Positions 1 through 6,295 of a stretch of DNA of 9,524 nt are shown piece after piece; the first letter of the stretch is position 1, and each line of letters begins with the position of its first letter. The notes under the pieces were generated by a model that searched no databases, was not told the origin of the DNA, and saw nothing but the letters and a program-made list of their open reading frames with translations. Source of the DNA: Desulfobacteraceae bacterium (lineage in GTDB: Bacteria; Desulfobacterota; DSM-4660; Desulfatiglandales; Desulfatiglandaceae); contig JAUUWD010000036.1 of the NCBI GenBank assembly GCA_030589225.1, forward strand, positions 1 to 9,524, in the 5' to 3' direction. The position numbers and the translations under genes were made by a program.

Positions 1-630
1 GTTGTAAAAACCCAATCTTCGGGCTGCACCAGCGCTCAGGTCTATGATACGGCCTTCAATAAAAGGGCCCCGGTCGTTTACCCTAACGATAATGGACCGC
101 CGGTTTTCAAGATTCGTAACACGCACATGAACTGGCAGAGGCAAGTGTTTGTGCGCTGCGCTGAGTCCATTGGGATCAAACGCCTCTCCGTTCGCAGTCA
201 TATGACCGCCTTTCTGGCGACGCGTTTCATCCCCATACCAGGAAGCAATACCCTTCTCGCGGTATGTGCGAGCTTCTTTCATAGACATGGGCACATACCT
301 TTTGCCTTTAACTACATAAGGAGACCTTTTTACACGTCCCTGCCGGATTGCTTCTTTTGGAGGCAAACTATCAATCGATTCTATTTCCTCATTCGTCAAA
401 GGCCAACTCATCGGGGCCATTACCACCTTAAAAGTGAAGCCCCCTAACACATACACGAGTTTCCCAGTTCCCACAACTCCCTTTACAACGCCTTTGGTCA
501 CCTTATATGTTGTTGTTATGGTTCCCTTGGCCACTTTATACGGTATTGAAACAACGCTACACGAAAAAATAAACAAGGGTGCAAGCATTATTAAAAGCCA
601 AAATGATTCTCTCAGCTTCCGGTCAGTCAT
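1..630 (-). CDS. rlpA: RlpA-like septal lipoprotein (partial, 5' part only)
   Basis: The minus strand is open from an ATG at 630-628 to the window edge, giving 210 residues without the C-terminus. Residues 1-24 look like a lipoprotein signal: a charged start, a hydrophobic stretch and IFSC with Cys24 as the likely lipidated residue. The lipobox is not canonical because of Phe at -2. A Val/Gly/Lys-rich spacer follows (about 30-75). From about residue 128 the double-psi beta-barrel of the RlpA family is clear: ASWYG, TANGEAFDPNGLSAAHK, LP, VRVTNL, VRVNDRGPF and GRIIDLS. Known RlpA proteins are outer-membrane lytic transglycosylases or septal proteins acting on peptidoglycan. A C-terminal SPOR domain, if present, lies outside the window. 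The ribosome binding site is weak (GAGG about 16 nt upstream). No in-frame alternative start was seen just upstream. Family assignment is firm; enzymatic activity is not shown. Confidence 0.88.
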   Translation of the reverse strand, partial: MTDRKLRESFWLLIMLAPLFIFSCSVVSIPYKVAKGTITTTYKVTKGVVKGVVGTGKLVYVLGGFTFKVVMAPMSWPLTNEEIESIDSLPPKEAIRQGRVKRSPYVVKGKRYVPMSMKEARTYREKGIASWYGDETRRQKGGHMTANGEAFDPNGLSAAHKHLPLPVHVRVTNLENRRSIIVRVNDRGPFIEGRIIDLSAGAARRLGFYN

Positions 631-1107
631 CTTAATCCAAACGGGACCTCGTTATAAAACCGTCCTTACGCATTCAGCAATTCTAATTTTGACTTTAGGA
701 TACTTTTATAGAACATGAATCCTGTTTGGGTGGCCATGGGGCGTCAAGCTCATTCTTTGTTCAATGGCTAAAATAGAATTGCTGCTAAATATGGTATGCG
801 GAGCGAAGCGATTCCTTAACTTCCCCGCTGCAAGCGGGATAAATAGGCACTTCAAACTTTAGTTCACTTTAGGCACTTTTCCGGTTTATCCGGGTTAAGG
901 TATACCAAACACACAAATGCACTTTTTGTGGGCAAACAGACTGTTTAGTTTATTAGGAATTATCCTACAAAGGAAGGCAAAACCGGTTCAAGCACGAAAA
1001 TCCGAAAGGTCATAAAAGGGAGAGAGGCTCAAACCCCCATAAGCGCTAAGTTATTTTGTAAACATTCACAGGTTGCATTTATGCCATACGGGGTTGTTTT
1101 GAAAGAT

Positions 1108-1142
1108 GAACGTCGAACATCGAACATCGAACGTCCAACATC
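1108..1142 (+). repeat. 7-bp tandem repeat, GAACRTC x5
   Basis: Five consecutive 7-mers are visible: GAACGTC, GAACATC, GAACATC, GAACGTC, CAACATC, followed by GAATAAA. The same word recurs inverted as GATGTTC at 1198-1204, so the tandem units could pair with the right arm of the nearby hairpin. Confidence 0.8.
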
Positions 1143-1168
1143 GAATAAAAAAACAAACATCCAATACC

Positions 1169-1212
1169 GAACATTCAATCACGCCAAGGCGTGATTCGAT
1201 GTTCTTTTTTTT
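1169..1212 (+). terminator. Terminator-like hairpin inside the MITE-like element
   Basis: AATCACGCC (1177-1185) pairs with GGCGTGATT (1188-1196) across an AA turn. After a 2-nt mismatch the stem extends by GAACAT (1169-1174) with ATGTTC (1199-1204). Eight T follow at 1205-1212. This is the form of a Rho-independent terminator on the plus strand. No plus-strand gene precedes it, so it may simply be part of the element's fold. Confidence 0.55.
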
Positions 1213-1311
1213 CAGTCCGTCCTGGGCAAAAACAACTTAGCGCTTATGGCCCAAACCCCTCTACCCTTCAAAAGCTACACTTCAGTCGATTGTTATCGGG
1301 CGTCCACCAAA

Positions 1312-1674
1312 TCAAGCTTTCACATAAATGCCCCGGCCCACTTTCTTGATCTTGCCCTCTTTACCAGCACGATGTACAATATCCCAAATTTTCCGATTTT
1401 TGAATCCTGTTTTCTCCTGGATTGTCACGGTACCCACTCCTTTTTTGCTCTTCATTATTATTTTCAGGACAGTCTCAGTGGCTGATGGGCTCTTGCCTTT
1501 CTTAGCGATAACCCTTCTGGGGACAACACTTTTGGCCGCTGTCTTTTTTCTTACGCCAGCCTTCGTCTGGCCTTTTTCGAGCTTACCCAACAGCTTGATC
1601 ATCTTTTCAGTCCTTAGAGTAAGGGATTTGAGATCCTTAGATATCGCTTGCAAACTCCTTTTTAATTGTTTCAT
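1312..1674 (-). CDS. Histone-H1-like basic protein with C-terminal winged-helix-like domain
   Basis: 120 residues with an ATG at 1674-1672. A good ribosome binding site, GGGGAG, sits 7 nt upstream. Residues 1-35 are a Lys/Leu-rich heptad-like helix, probably a short coiled coil. Residues 36-65 form a Lys/Ala/Arg-rich, Pro-containing linker like bacterial H1-type tails. Residues 66-120 (ETVLKIIMKSKKGVGTVTIQ, then EKTGF, RKIWDIVHRAGKEGKIKKVG and RGIYV) have the helix-helix-wing pattern of a small winged-helix DNA-binding domain. The inferred role is a nucleoid-associated or DNA-binding protein. The HU gene lies upstream in the same orientation, 242 bases away with a terminator between, so the two are neighbours rather than a tight operon. 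I do not recognise a named family and give no symbol. Confidence 0.8.
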   Translation of the reverse strand: MKQLKRSLQAISKDLKSLTLRTEKMIKLLGKLEKGQTKAGVRKKTAAKSVVPRRVIAKKGKSPSATETVLKIIMKSKKGVGTVTIQEKTGFKNRKIWDIVHRAGKEGKIKKVGRGIYVKA

Positions 1675-1843
1675 AATCGTCTCCCCTTTTAGTTATTTTG
1701 ACTCATTCACAAGTCATTCCTTCTTCAAGTCTCATGGATTTTCATATAATAAAGCCCTTTCGCGTCCGTTTTTCAGTCCCACCTATCCATTTATATGGTA
1801 CGGACCATGACTTCGAGAAAGACGTTTTAATTAGATCGTCTCA

Positions 1844-1886
1844 AAACACAAAGACCCCAACAAACGGCTCTGCCGCCGATGGGGTC
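1844..1886 (-). terminator. Rho-independent terminator of the HU gene
   Basis: Read on the minus strand, GACCCCA (1886-1880) pairs with TGGGGTC (1859-1853). The loop can form an inner CGGC/GCCG pairing. A T-rich tract (TTTGTGTTTT) follows at 1852-1843. It lies about 30 bases after the HU stop codon. Confidence 0.75.
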
Positions 1887-1916
1887 GTATTATGATAGAA
1901 CCACTTTGAATGCTCC

Positions 1917-2183
1917 CTACACAGCTTCCTTCAGTGCCTTACCAGGCACGAATTTAGGAACTCTTTTGGCTTTGATCTTTATCTCTTCTCCTGTTCGCGG
2001 ATTTCTTCCTTTCCTGGCTTTTCTCTTATCCACCTTAAAGGTCCCGAACCCTATCAGCATAACCGTATCCTTCTTCTTCAACGCCTTCTTGATGGTTGAA
2101 AAAACGCAATCCACCGCTGCTTGAGCTTCCTTCTTGGTACTCGTCACCTTTGCGACCTCGTTGACTAAATCGGATTTGTTCAT
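1917..2183 (-). CDS. hup: HU-family DNA-binding protein
   Basis: 88 residues, just under the usual 90. The N-terminal helices MNKSDLVNEVAKVTSTKKEA and the core GFGTF (45-49) are diagnostic. So is the beta-arm KARKGRNPRTGEEI (55-68), with the Pro that intercalates into bent DNA, and the ending KAKRVPKFVPGKALKEAV. HU proteins act as dimers that bend DNA and compact the nucleoid. The ATG at 2183-2181 is preceded by AAAGGAG about 6 nt upstream. A sigma70-like promoter lies upstream and a hairpin terminator downstream, which suggests a single-gene transcript. Whether it is the alpha or beta type, or an IHF-like paralog, cannot be decided from one copy. Confidence 0.95.
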   Translation of the reverse strand: MNKSDLVNEVAKVTSTKKEAQAAVDCVFSTIKKALKKKDTVMLIGFGTFKVDKRKARKGRNPRTGEEIKIKAKRVPKFVPGKALKEAV

Positions 2184-2231
2184 TTGACTCTCCTTTCTTC
2201 GAAAAAGTATGGGTTTACGTACTCGCGGCTG

Positions 2232-2260
2232 AAAATAGCAAATCTATTTAGAACTTTCAA
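2232..2260 (-). promoter_or_regulatory. Sigma70-like promoter of the HU gene
   Basis: On the minus strand, TTGAAA (2260-2255) and TATTTT (2237-2232) are spaced by 17 bases, about 50 bases before the HU start codon, in AT-rich DNA. Confidence 0.5.
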
Positions 2261-2350
2261 GCTAAAAAGTAAAAAAAGTTGTTTCTTTGTTATTAATTCT
2301 CTTCTTTTGCTAATAATTATGGCTCTGTACTTCACAATAAACAGCACTGA

Positions 2351-3258
2351 GCTCCAGTTTCGCATGATTTTTACGCTCAGCCTCAGGCCAATATTCCAGA
2401 AGCCTGTGGCTCCAAGGCCGGCACTACGGGCGCCTGCCTATTTTTCCAAAACAACAAGGTTACCATGCACGTTGTGTTGACTGCGCATACAGAGGCGACC
2501 ATCGAGCGAATCAAAGAACACCGCGTTGTGCTTGCCCCGCAAGATACTACAACGCTTAACTACAGTACCCATCCGATGACAGAGGGGCTGGGGCCGGTCA
2601 ACCATACAGAGGATACCCTCATCGGGTTGATACTTCACGACACATTGGCCTTTACGCAAGGAGGGCACGCCTCTGGGCATATTGGATGCGCAGTGCTGGG
2701 GGCGTGATCCCGAAGATAGGGGCAAGAAGTATCGGCGTAAACAACTGCCCATTGAATGGATGCTTCTGAGCACCGTCGAGGTAAAAAGTTTCGAAGATGC
2801 CCAAAGGGTGGTACAATGGTATTCGGGACGTTGGGGGATTGAGGTCTATCACCGTACGCTGAAAAGCGGCTGTCGGATTAAGGACCGTCAGCTTGGGAGG
2901 GCTGATCAGATTGAAACGTGTCTGGGCGTGGATATGATTGTGGCCTGGCGAATCTACCATCTGACCATGCCTGGCCGAGAGGTGCCTGAATTGCCGTGCA
3001 CGGTGTTTTTCAAGGATATCGAATGGAAGGCGATTTGCTGCTACGTCAAAAAAACTCCAGTTCCGCCCGCAAAGCCGCCTTCTTTGCGTGAAGCGATATA
3101 CATGGTTGGGGGCATCTGGTCATCTGGGAAGAAAAAGCGATGGTTTCCCGGGGACCCAAACCCTCTGGCGTGGCCTTCAGCGTTTGGATACAGCCACTGA
3201 AATGTATGCCATTTTTACGAAACAAGAATATCCTCGTCCTATACAATCTGGCCCCTGA
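2351..3258 (+). pseudogene. Degenerate IS4-family (Tn5/IS50-like) transposase
   Basis: Four pieces of a Tn5-type transposase can be read in order. From 2351, after a stop at 2348: APVSHDFYAQPQANIPEACG, then LFFQNNKVT, continuing through QDTTTLNYSTHP (first catalytic Asp) to about 2665. After a 1-nt shift near 2666: PLGILDAQCWGRDPEDRGKK and YRRKQLPIE. At 2751-2756 this joins directly to WMLLSTVEV, so about 140 residues usually found here are gone, including the GDREAD segment with the second Asp. Then come YSGRWGIEVYHRTLKSGCRI (catalytic Glu) and EWKAICCYVKK. After a second shift near 3116: LGRKSDGFPGTQTLWRGLQR and LDTATEMYAIF, ending at a TGA at 3256-3258. The N-terminal 40 or so residues are also absent. 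The protein cannot be active. The frame-by-frame match to the family is clear; the size of the deletion is from memory of full-length relatives. Confidence 0.88.
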
Positions 3259-3628
3259 TCCCCCACTGTGTCAAGTATGGGTAAAGACCAGCTTTTTAAA
3301 GGGGGTTTAGGCCCGCCTTCCAGCCAAGCAGAGGGAGGTGGACGGGAAGATTTTCTGACCGGATTCAATTTGACTTTGACGTTTCCCTGAGGCTGTCCGA
3401 GAATAAGTATAGTTTTTACAAGATTCATGCTACAAATCTCAAGATAATGTTTTTGGATTGATTACCATCTTTGGATGAAAGAAAGCCAAGAATCAATCAC
3501 CAATTAATTAAGGAATTTCGAATTGAGGAATTGAAGATGTTTATTGATTTTATTTCCTAAATTTTTAAATCCCTAAATTTAGTACGGCATTTTGAGAAAT
3601 AATTTGGTAACATCTTAAAAAATTCGGG
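3259..3628. other. Intergenic region after the IS4 remnant
   Basis: No credible gene on either strand. The first 100 bases after the transposase stop are GC-rich and may hold the right end of the IS, but no matching left end survives, so no inverted repeat could be set. From about 3420 the DNA is very AT-rich, with repeated words of the AATTNAGGAATT and CCTAAATTT types, a common form of intergenic filler. Confidence 0.5.
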
Positions 3629-3634
3629 TATAAT
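3629..3634 (+). promoter_or_regulatory. Candidate -10 box for the HDOD/MBL operon
   Basis: A perfect TATAAT lies 70 bases before the HDOD start. The best -35 (TTGGTA, 3604-3609) is 19 bases away, so the promoter is plausible but has weak -35 support. Confidence 0.45.
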
Positions 3635-3669
3635 CTCATTTACTGGTAGGCCATGCGGGTCTCTTTTTT

Positions 3670-3677
3670 AAAGGAGG
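3670..3677 (+). promoter_or_regulatory. Strong ribosome binding site placed too far from the HDOD start
   Basis: AAAGGAGG is a near-ideal Shine-Dalgarno sequence but ends 26 nt before the HDOD ATG at 3704. An in-frame TAG (3683-3685) lies between, with no ATG, GTG or TTG after it, so the gene cannot start closer. The nearest purine tract at usual spacing is only GGGG at 3692-3695. Confidence 0.6.
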
Positions 3678-3703
3678 CAACATAGCGTTTTGGGGCAAGT
3701 CCT

Positions 3704-4597
3704 ATGAACGATGTTCCCATTATCAGAGAACAGCGGTTACAAGAGATCAATAACTACATTTTCCGGATGCCCAGTCTTTCTACAACGGTTACAAAAGCTC
3801 TGGAAATCTGTAACGATCCGAATAGCTCACCCAATGATCTGAACCGCGTCATTTCCCTTGATCCTGTGCTTACCGGACAGGTACTAAGGATAGTCAATTC
3901 AGCTTATTATTCTATTCCTAATAAAATCACTACCTTGACTCGTGCGATCATTATGCTGGGTGTTAATACCGTTAAAAACCTTGTTTTAAGTACGGCCATA
4001 ATAGAAAGCATGGGCGGAAAAAGGTCCTTCAAGGCCCTTTCATCAAGAGATTTTTGGACCCATTCCATTTGCGTTGGTGTGGTTGCCAAGTCATTGGCCG
4101 CCATCAAGGATATCCCAGTGGCAGAACGGGAAGAGTATTTTGTGTCCGGACTGTTGCATGACCTGGGTAAGATTCTTCTTGATATCCTATTCCCGGGAGA
4201 ATATGCCCAGGCATTGGAATTGGCCAAATTCGAACAGGAGATTCTGTTCAGGGCAGAGGATTCTGTTATTGGGATCAATCACAATATGGTGGGAAAGATG
4301 ATTGCCGAGAAATGGCATTTGGGGGAGGCTTTGATTGATTCGCTTTTCTATCACCACAATCCTGATAAAGCAAAGGACGAAAACCGCCAATTTATCGCGA
4401 TTGTGGCATTGGCAAATATATATGCTAATAATTTTAAGATAGGTTCCTCAGGAGATCATTTTTCTGAAGACCCGGTGAAAAAATACCTTCTTGAGCAAGT
4501 TGGAGTTAACTGGAGCACGCTTTCTGACCTTCGTGAAAATGTTTTAGAAGAGATAGAGAAGGCCAGGATTTTCCTGCAAGCCATTAAAAAAGGTTAG
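3704..4597 (+). CDS. HDOD domain protein
   Basis: 297 residues made almost wholly of one HDOD domain. Seen: RMPSLSTTVTKALEICNDPN (21-40), VISLDPVLTGQVLRIVNSAY (49-68), an ITTLTRAIIMLGVNTVKNLV segment (75-94), GLLHDLGKILLD (149-160), NHNMVGKMIAEKW (192-204) and FYHHNPDKA (215-223). HDOD proteins are HD-superfamily relatives found in bacterial signalling, often near c-di-GMP or chemotaxis functions, and most lack proven phosphodiesterase activity. This one keeps HD (152-153) and nearby His residues, so metal binding cannot be excluded. No GGDEF, EAL or receiver domain is attached. The stop lies 4 bases before the next gene, so the two are very likely co-transcribed and translationally coupled. 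The start is fixed by the in-frame stop upstream. Confidence 0.92.
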   Translation: MNDVPIIREQRLQEINNYIFRMPSLSTTVTKALEICNDPNSSPNDLNRVISLDPVLTGQVLRIVNSAYYSIPNKITTLTRAIIMLGVNTVKNLVLSTAIIESMGGKRSFKALSSRDFWTHSICVGVVAKSLAAIKDIPVAEREEYFVSGLLHDLGKILLDILFPGEYAQALELAKFEQEILFRAEDSVIGINHNMVGKMIAEKWHLGEALIDSLFYHHNPDKAKDENRQFIAIVALANIYANNFKIGSSGDHFSEDPVKKYLLEQVGVNWSTLSDLRENVLEEIEKARIFLQAIKKG

Positions 4598-4601
4598 CCC
4601 T

Positions 4602-5519
4602 ATGAACATAAGGTTTTGGGGGGCAAGGGGTTCGATACCGTGCCCAGGCCCACATACCGTGAAATACGGCGGAAACACACTTTGTCTTGAAATTGGTTTT
4701 GAAGATCTGGACAGGCTTATCATTATCGACGCCGGCACCGGCATTAGAGAGCTCGGCAGTTATTTAGTGGCTCGCTACCCTCACAAGGGCCCGATTAAAG
4801 CCGAGATTTTTCTGACCCATACACATTGGGACCACATCCAGGGATTTCCTTTTTTTGGACCAATTTACATGCCGGGAACACATATCAAGGTCTGTGGGCC
4901 AGTTACCTATGAAGAAGATACCCTTGAGGACGTTGTGGGTGGGCAGTTGAAGTATCGTTATTTTCCGGTACGCCCTACAGAACTTGCATCTGATATAGAG
5001 TATGTCAATCTCAAGGAGGGTCGCTTTGACCTTGGGGATGGTATAATACTTACCACAAAATACCTTAACCATACCCTACTCTGCCTTGGCTATCGTTTCG
5101 TATATCGTGGCAAGGTTTTTTGTACGGCTTATGATACTGAACCCTTTCAGAATATTTTCTCTACCGATCCCGATGACCCATCCTATGATGAGGCCATGGC
5201 CAGGGAGGCGCAGCAGGTGGCTAATGAAGAAAATCAACGGTTGGAAGATTTTTTTTCAGGTGCTGATCTCCTCATTTACGACACACAATATACGCAAGAA
5301 GAATATGAATCCACCAAGACCGGCTGGGGCCACTCTCCTATTGAATATGCCATCGCCTCGGCAAAGCGTTCAGGTGTCAAGCGCCTGGCCTTATTTCACC
5401 ATGACCCTATGCGGACTGATGCCCAGCTAGATGAGCTAACTAAAAAGTACTGCAACCCGGATTATGCAGGCAACATAGAAGTCTTTTTTGCCAGTGAAGG
5501 AATGCAGGTTGAGATCTAG
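4602..5519 (+). CDS. Metallo-beta-lactamase-fold metal-dependent hydrolase
   Basis: 305 residues starting MNIRFWGARGSIPCPGP with KYGGNT (21-26), the start typical of a class of MBL hydrolases often annotated as phosphodiesterase-like. The metal site is complete as far as can be judged: IIIDAGTG (40-47), THTHWDH (72-78, ligands His73, His75, Asp77, His78), LNHTLLCLGY (155-164, His157), YDTEP (177-181, Asp178), YDTQY (226-230), GWGHS (241-245) and LFHHDP (264-269). An acidic insert (about 186-218) lies between the Asp178 strand and YDTQY. The protein has no signal peptide and should be cytoplasmic. The substrate is unknown; a cyclic nucleotide or other phosphodiester is a family-based guess. 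It follows the HDOD gene by 4 bases, and that conserved-looking pairing suggests a shared signalling role. The ATG at 4602 has only a weak AAAAAGG upstream, consistent with coupling. Confidence 0.9.
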   Translation: MNIRFWGARGSIPCPGPHTVKYGGNTLCLEIGFEDLDRLIIIDAGTGIRELGSYLVARYPHKGPIKAEIFLTHTHWDHIQGFPFFGPIYMPGTHIKVCGPVTYEEDTLEDVVGGQLKYRYFPVRPTELASDIEYVNLKEGRFDLGDGIILTTKYLNHTLLCLGYRFVYRGKVFCTAYDTEPFQNIFSTDPDDPSYDEAMAREAQQVANEENQRLEDFFSGADLLIYDTQYTQEEYESTKTGWGHSPIEYAIASAKRSGVKRLALFHHDPMRTDAQLDELTKKYCNPDYAGNIEVFFASEGMQVEI

Positions 5520-5540
5520 GAGGCTGTCCTTTAACCATCG

Positions 5541-5594
5541 TATTCCGGCGGTATTCCGCGGACACCATACTTAATTCATTGGTTTTGGCTTAGG
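5541..5594 (-). repeat. RAYT element 3' end, copy 1 (shared with 9423-9475)
   Basis: Two TATTCCG-type words in tandem (5541-5550, 5551-5560), the inverted-repeat end and the last 24 bases of the RAYT gene form a module. Its 43-bp core (5552-5594) recurs at 9433-9475 with 41 identities. Confidence 0.85.
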
Positions 5595-6233
5595 CCCGGG
5601 TTTCCCGGCTTTTAACCTGAGGCCTGTTATTCCCTCCAGCACCTCGATGAAGGCTCCATCTCCCATCGGCCTGCCTGTTCTCTCGTGCTTCCTGATAGTC
5701 TCGGCGATGCCGGTCTCCAGGGTTTTCACCAGAAAAGATTTCCAGTCCTCTTTCACCATTGCCAATAAGGGCTCAGGCTTCACCAAGCCATCCCCATGCC
5801 CGGATATGTGGGCTGCGGTATTGCTCCAGGGCCACTTATCCGGAGCGTCCACCAGCCCGGCCCGCACAGGATTCATCTCTATGCACCGGATGCATGCAAG
5901 AAGGTGGCTCTGTTGCATTACACAAGAGGCGAACCTCCCCTGCCACAAATGCCCACGCCAACCCTGGCGGAAATTGACTCTTCGAGTATACCGACGATGC
6001 GCTTCACCGATGGCAAGGCGCAACCCATCCCGATTGGAGGGTACAGCGATCATGTGGTTGGGCATCAGGCAGTAGCCCCATATGTCAACGGCATGTTTTC
6101 GGCACCAGTGAGACATCAAATCGATGTACGCACGGTAGTCCTCGTCGGTGAAAAATGGCTGCTGCCGGCGGTTGCCGCGCTGGGTTATGTGATGCGGATA
6201 GTGGGGTACAACGACTCTTGCGATTCTGGCCAT
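5571..6233 (-). CDS. REP-associated tyrosine transposase (Y1/IS200-like), HUH motif damaged
   Basis: 220 residues, full length for the family. Seen: MARIARVVVPHYPHHITQRG (1-20), NRRQQPFF (21-28), the strand GYCLMPNHMIAVP (53-65), EAHRRYTRRVN (78-88, Tyr82 as the likely nucleophile), GWRGHLWQGRF (91-101), IEMNPVRAGLV (118-128) and a C-terminal tail with TGRPMGDGAF and a basic KPGPKPKPMN end. Family members cut and rejoin single-stranded DNA using a His-hydrophobic-His metal site, normally MPNHVHLIAVP. Here the sequence is MPNH-M-I: two residues are missing and His60 has no partner, so catalysis should be lost or severely weakened. The frame is otherwise intact. The ATG at 6233 lacks a clear ribosome binding site. 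A TATAAT (6266-6261) lies 27 bases upstream, just inside the element end. Confidence 0.88.
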   Translation of the reverse strand: MARIARVVVPHYPHHITQRGNRRQQPFFTDEDYRAYIDLMSHWCRKHAVDIWGYCLMPNHMIAVPSNRDGLRLAIGEAHRRYTRRVNFRQGWRGHLWQGRFASCVMQQSHLLACIRCIEMNPVRAGLVDAPDKWPWSNTAAHISGHGDGLVKPEPLLAMVKEDWKSFLVKTLETGIAETIRKHERTGRPMGDGAFIEVLEGITGLRLKAGKPGPKPKPMN

Positions 6234-6260
6234 GGACTTGATTATAGACGATCCTGTCGC

Positions 6261-6266
6261 ATTATA
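6261..6266 (-). promoter_or_regulatory. Candidate -10 box of the RAYT gene
   Basis: TATAAT on the minus strand between the right inverted repeat and the transposase start. The expected -35 falls in the repeat (GGGACA at about 19 bases), so the element end may contribute to its own promoter. Confidence 0.35.
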
Positions 6267-6277
6267 TCAAAAAATCA

Positions 6278-6295
6278 GTATGGTGTCCCCCGAAT
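6278..6295 (+). repeat. Right inverted repeat of the RAYT element
   Basis: GTATGGTGTCCCCCGAAT, the inverted partner of 5553-5570 with 16 of 18 matches. It directly abuts the surviving start of the plus-strand nuclease-like pseudogene. Confidence 0.75.

Larger units (their letters stand above)
1037..1249. mobile_element. MITE-like element with terminal inverted repeats
   Basis: The ends are inverted repeats: CCATAAGCGCTAAGTT at 1037-1052 matches, on the opposite strand, 1234-1249 with 16 of 16 bases. The match continues for about five more bases with one mismatch (TATTTT versus TGTTTT). The 213-bp interior has no ORF. The 8-mer CAAACCCC occurs just outside both ends (1030-1037 and 1252-1259), like a target-site duplication, although the left copy overlaps the repeat by one base and the right copy sits two bases beyond it. 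The interior holds a 7-bp tandem repeat and a terminator-like hairpin. This matches a non-autonomous miniature element or a large intergenic palindromic repeat. No transposase in the window has matching ends. Confidence 0.5.
631..1311. other. Non-coding intergenic region with repeats
   Basis: About 680 bases separate the start of the rlpA-like gene from the end of the H1-like gene, and I find no credible gene on either strand. Contents are a small hairpin CCCGC/GCGGG at 824-838 without a T-tract, an eroded repeat of AGGCACTT at 846-853 and 871-878, and the MITE-like element at 1037-1249. A promoter for the rlpA-like gene should lie here, but no convincing -35/-10 pair was found. Confidence 0.6.
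5553..6295 (-). mobile_element. RAYT element bounded by 18-bp inverted repeats
   Basis: The left end (5553-5570, ending GGACACCATAC) and the right end (6278-6295, starting GTATGGTGTCC) are inverted repeats with 16 of 18 matches, and the transposase gene fills the space between. IS200-type elements do not normally have long terminal inverted repeats. REP-like palindromic ends flanking a tyrosine transposase are the RAYT arrangement. No target duplication was found. Confidence 0.75.

Noticed and set aside
127..718. Plus-strand open frames of 106 and 94 codons
   Set aside because: They lie antisense to the clear RlpA-like gene or run into AT-rich leader DNA; no ribosome binding site and no protein-like composition.
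1108..1142. CRISPR-like array
   Set aside because: The repeat unit is only 7 bases and contiguous, with no spacers and no cas genes.
1328..1810. Plus-strand open frame of 160 codons, hydrophobic
   Set aside because: It is the antisense shadow of the Lys-rich H1-like gene, whose complement reads as Phe/Leu-rich.
2438..2960. Minus-strand frames across the IS4 remnant
   Set aside because: Shadows of the transposase pseudogene; the plus-strand frames carry the family motifs.
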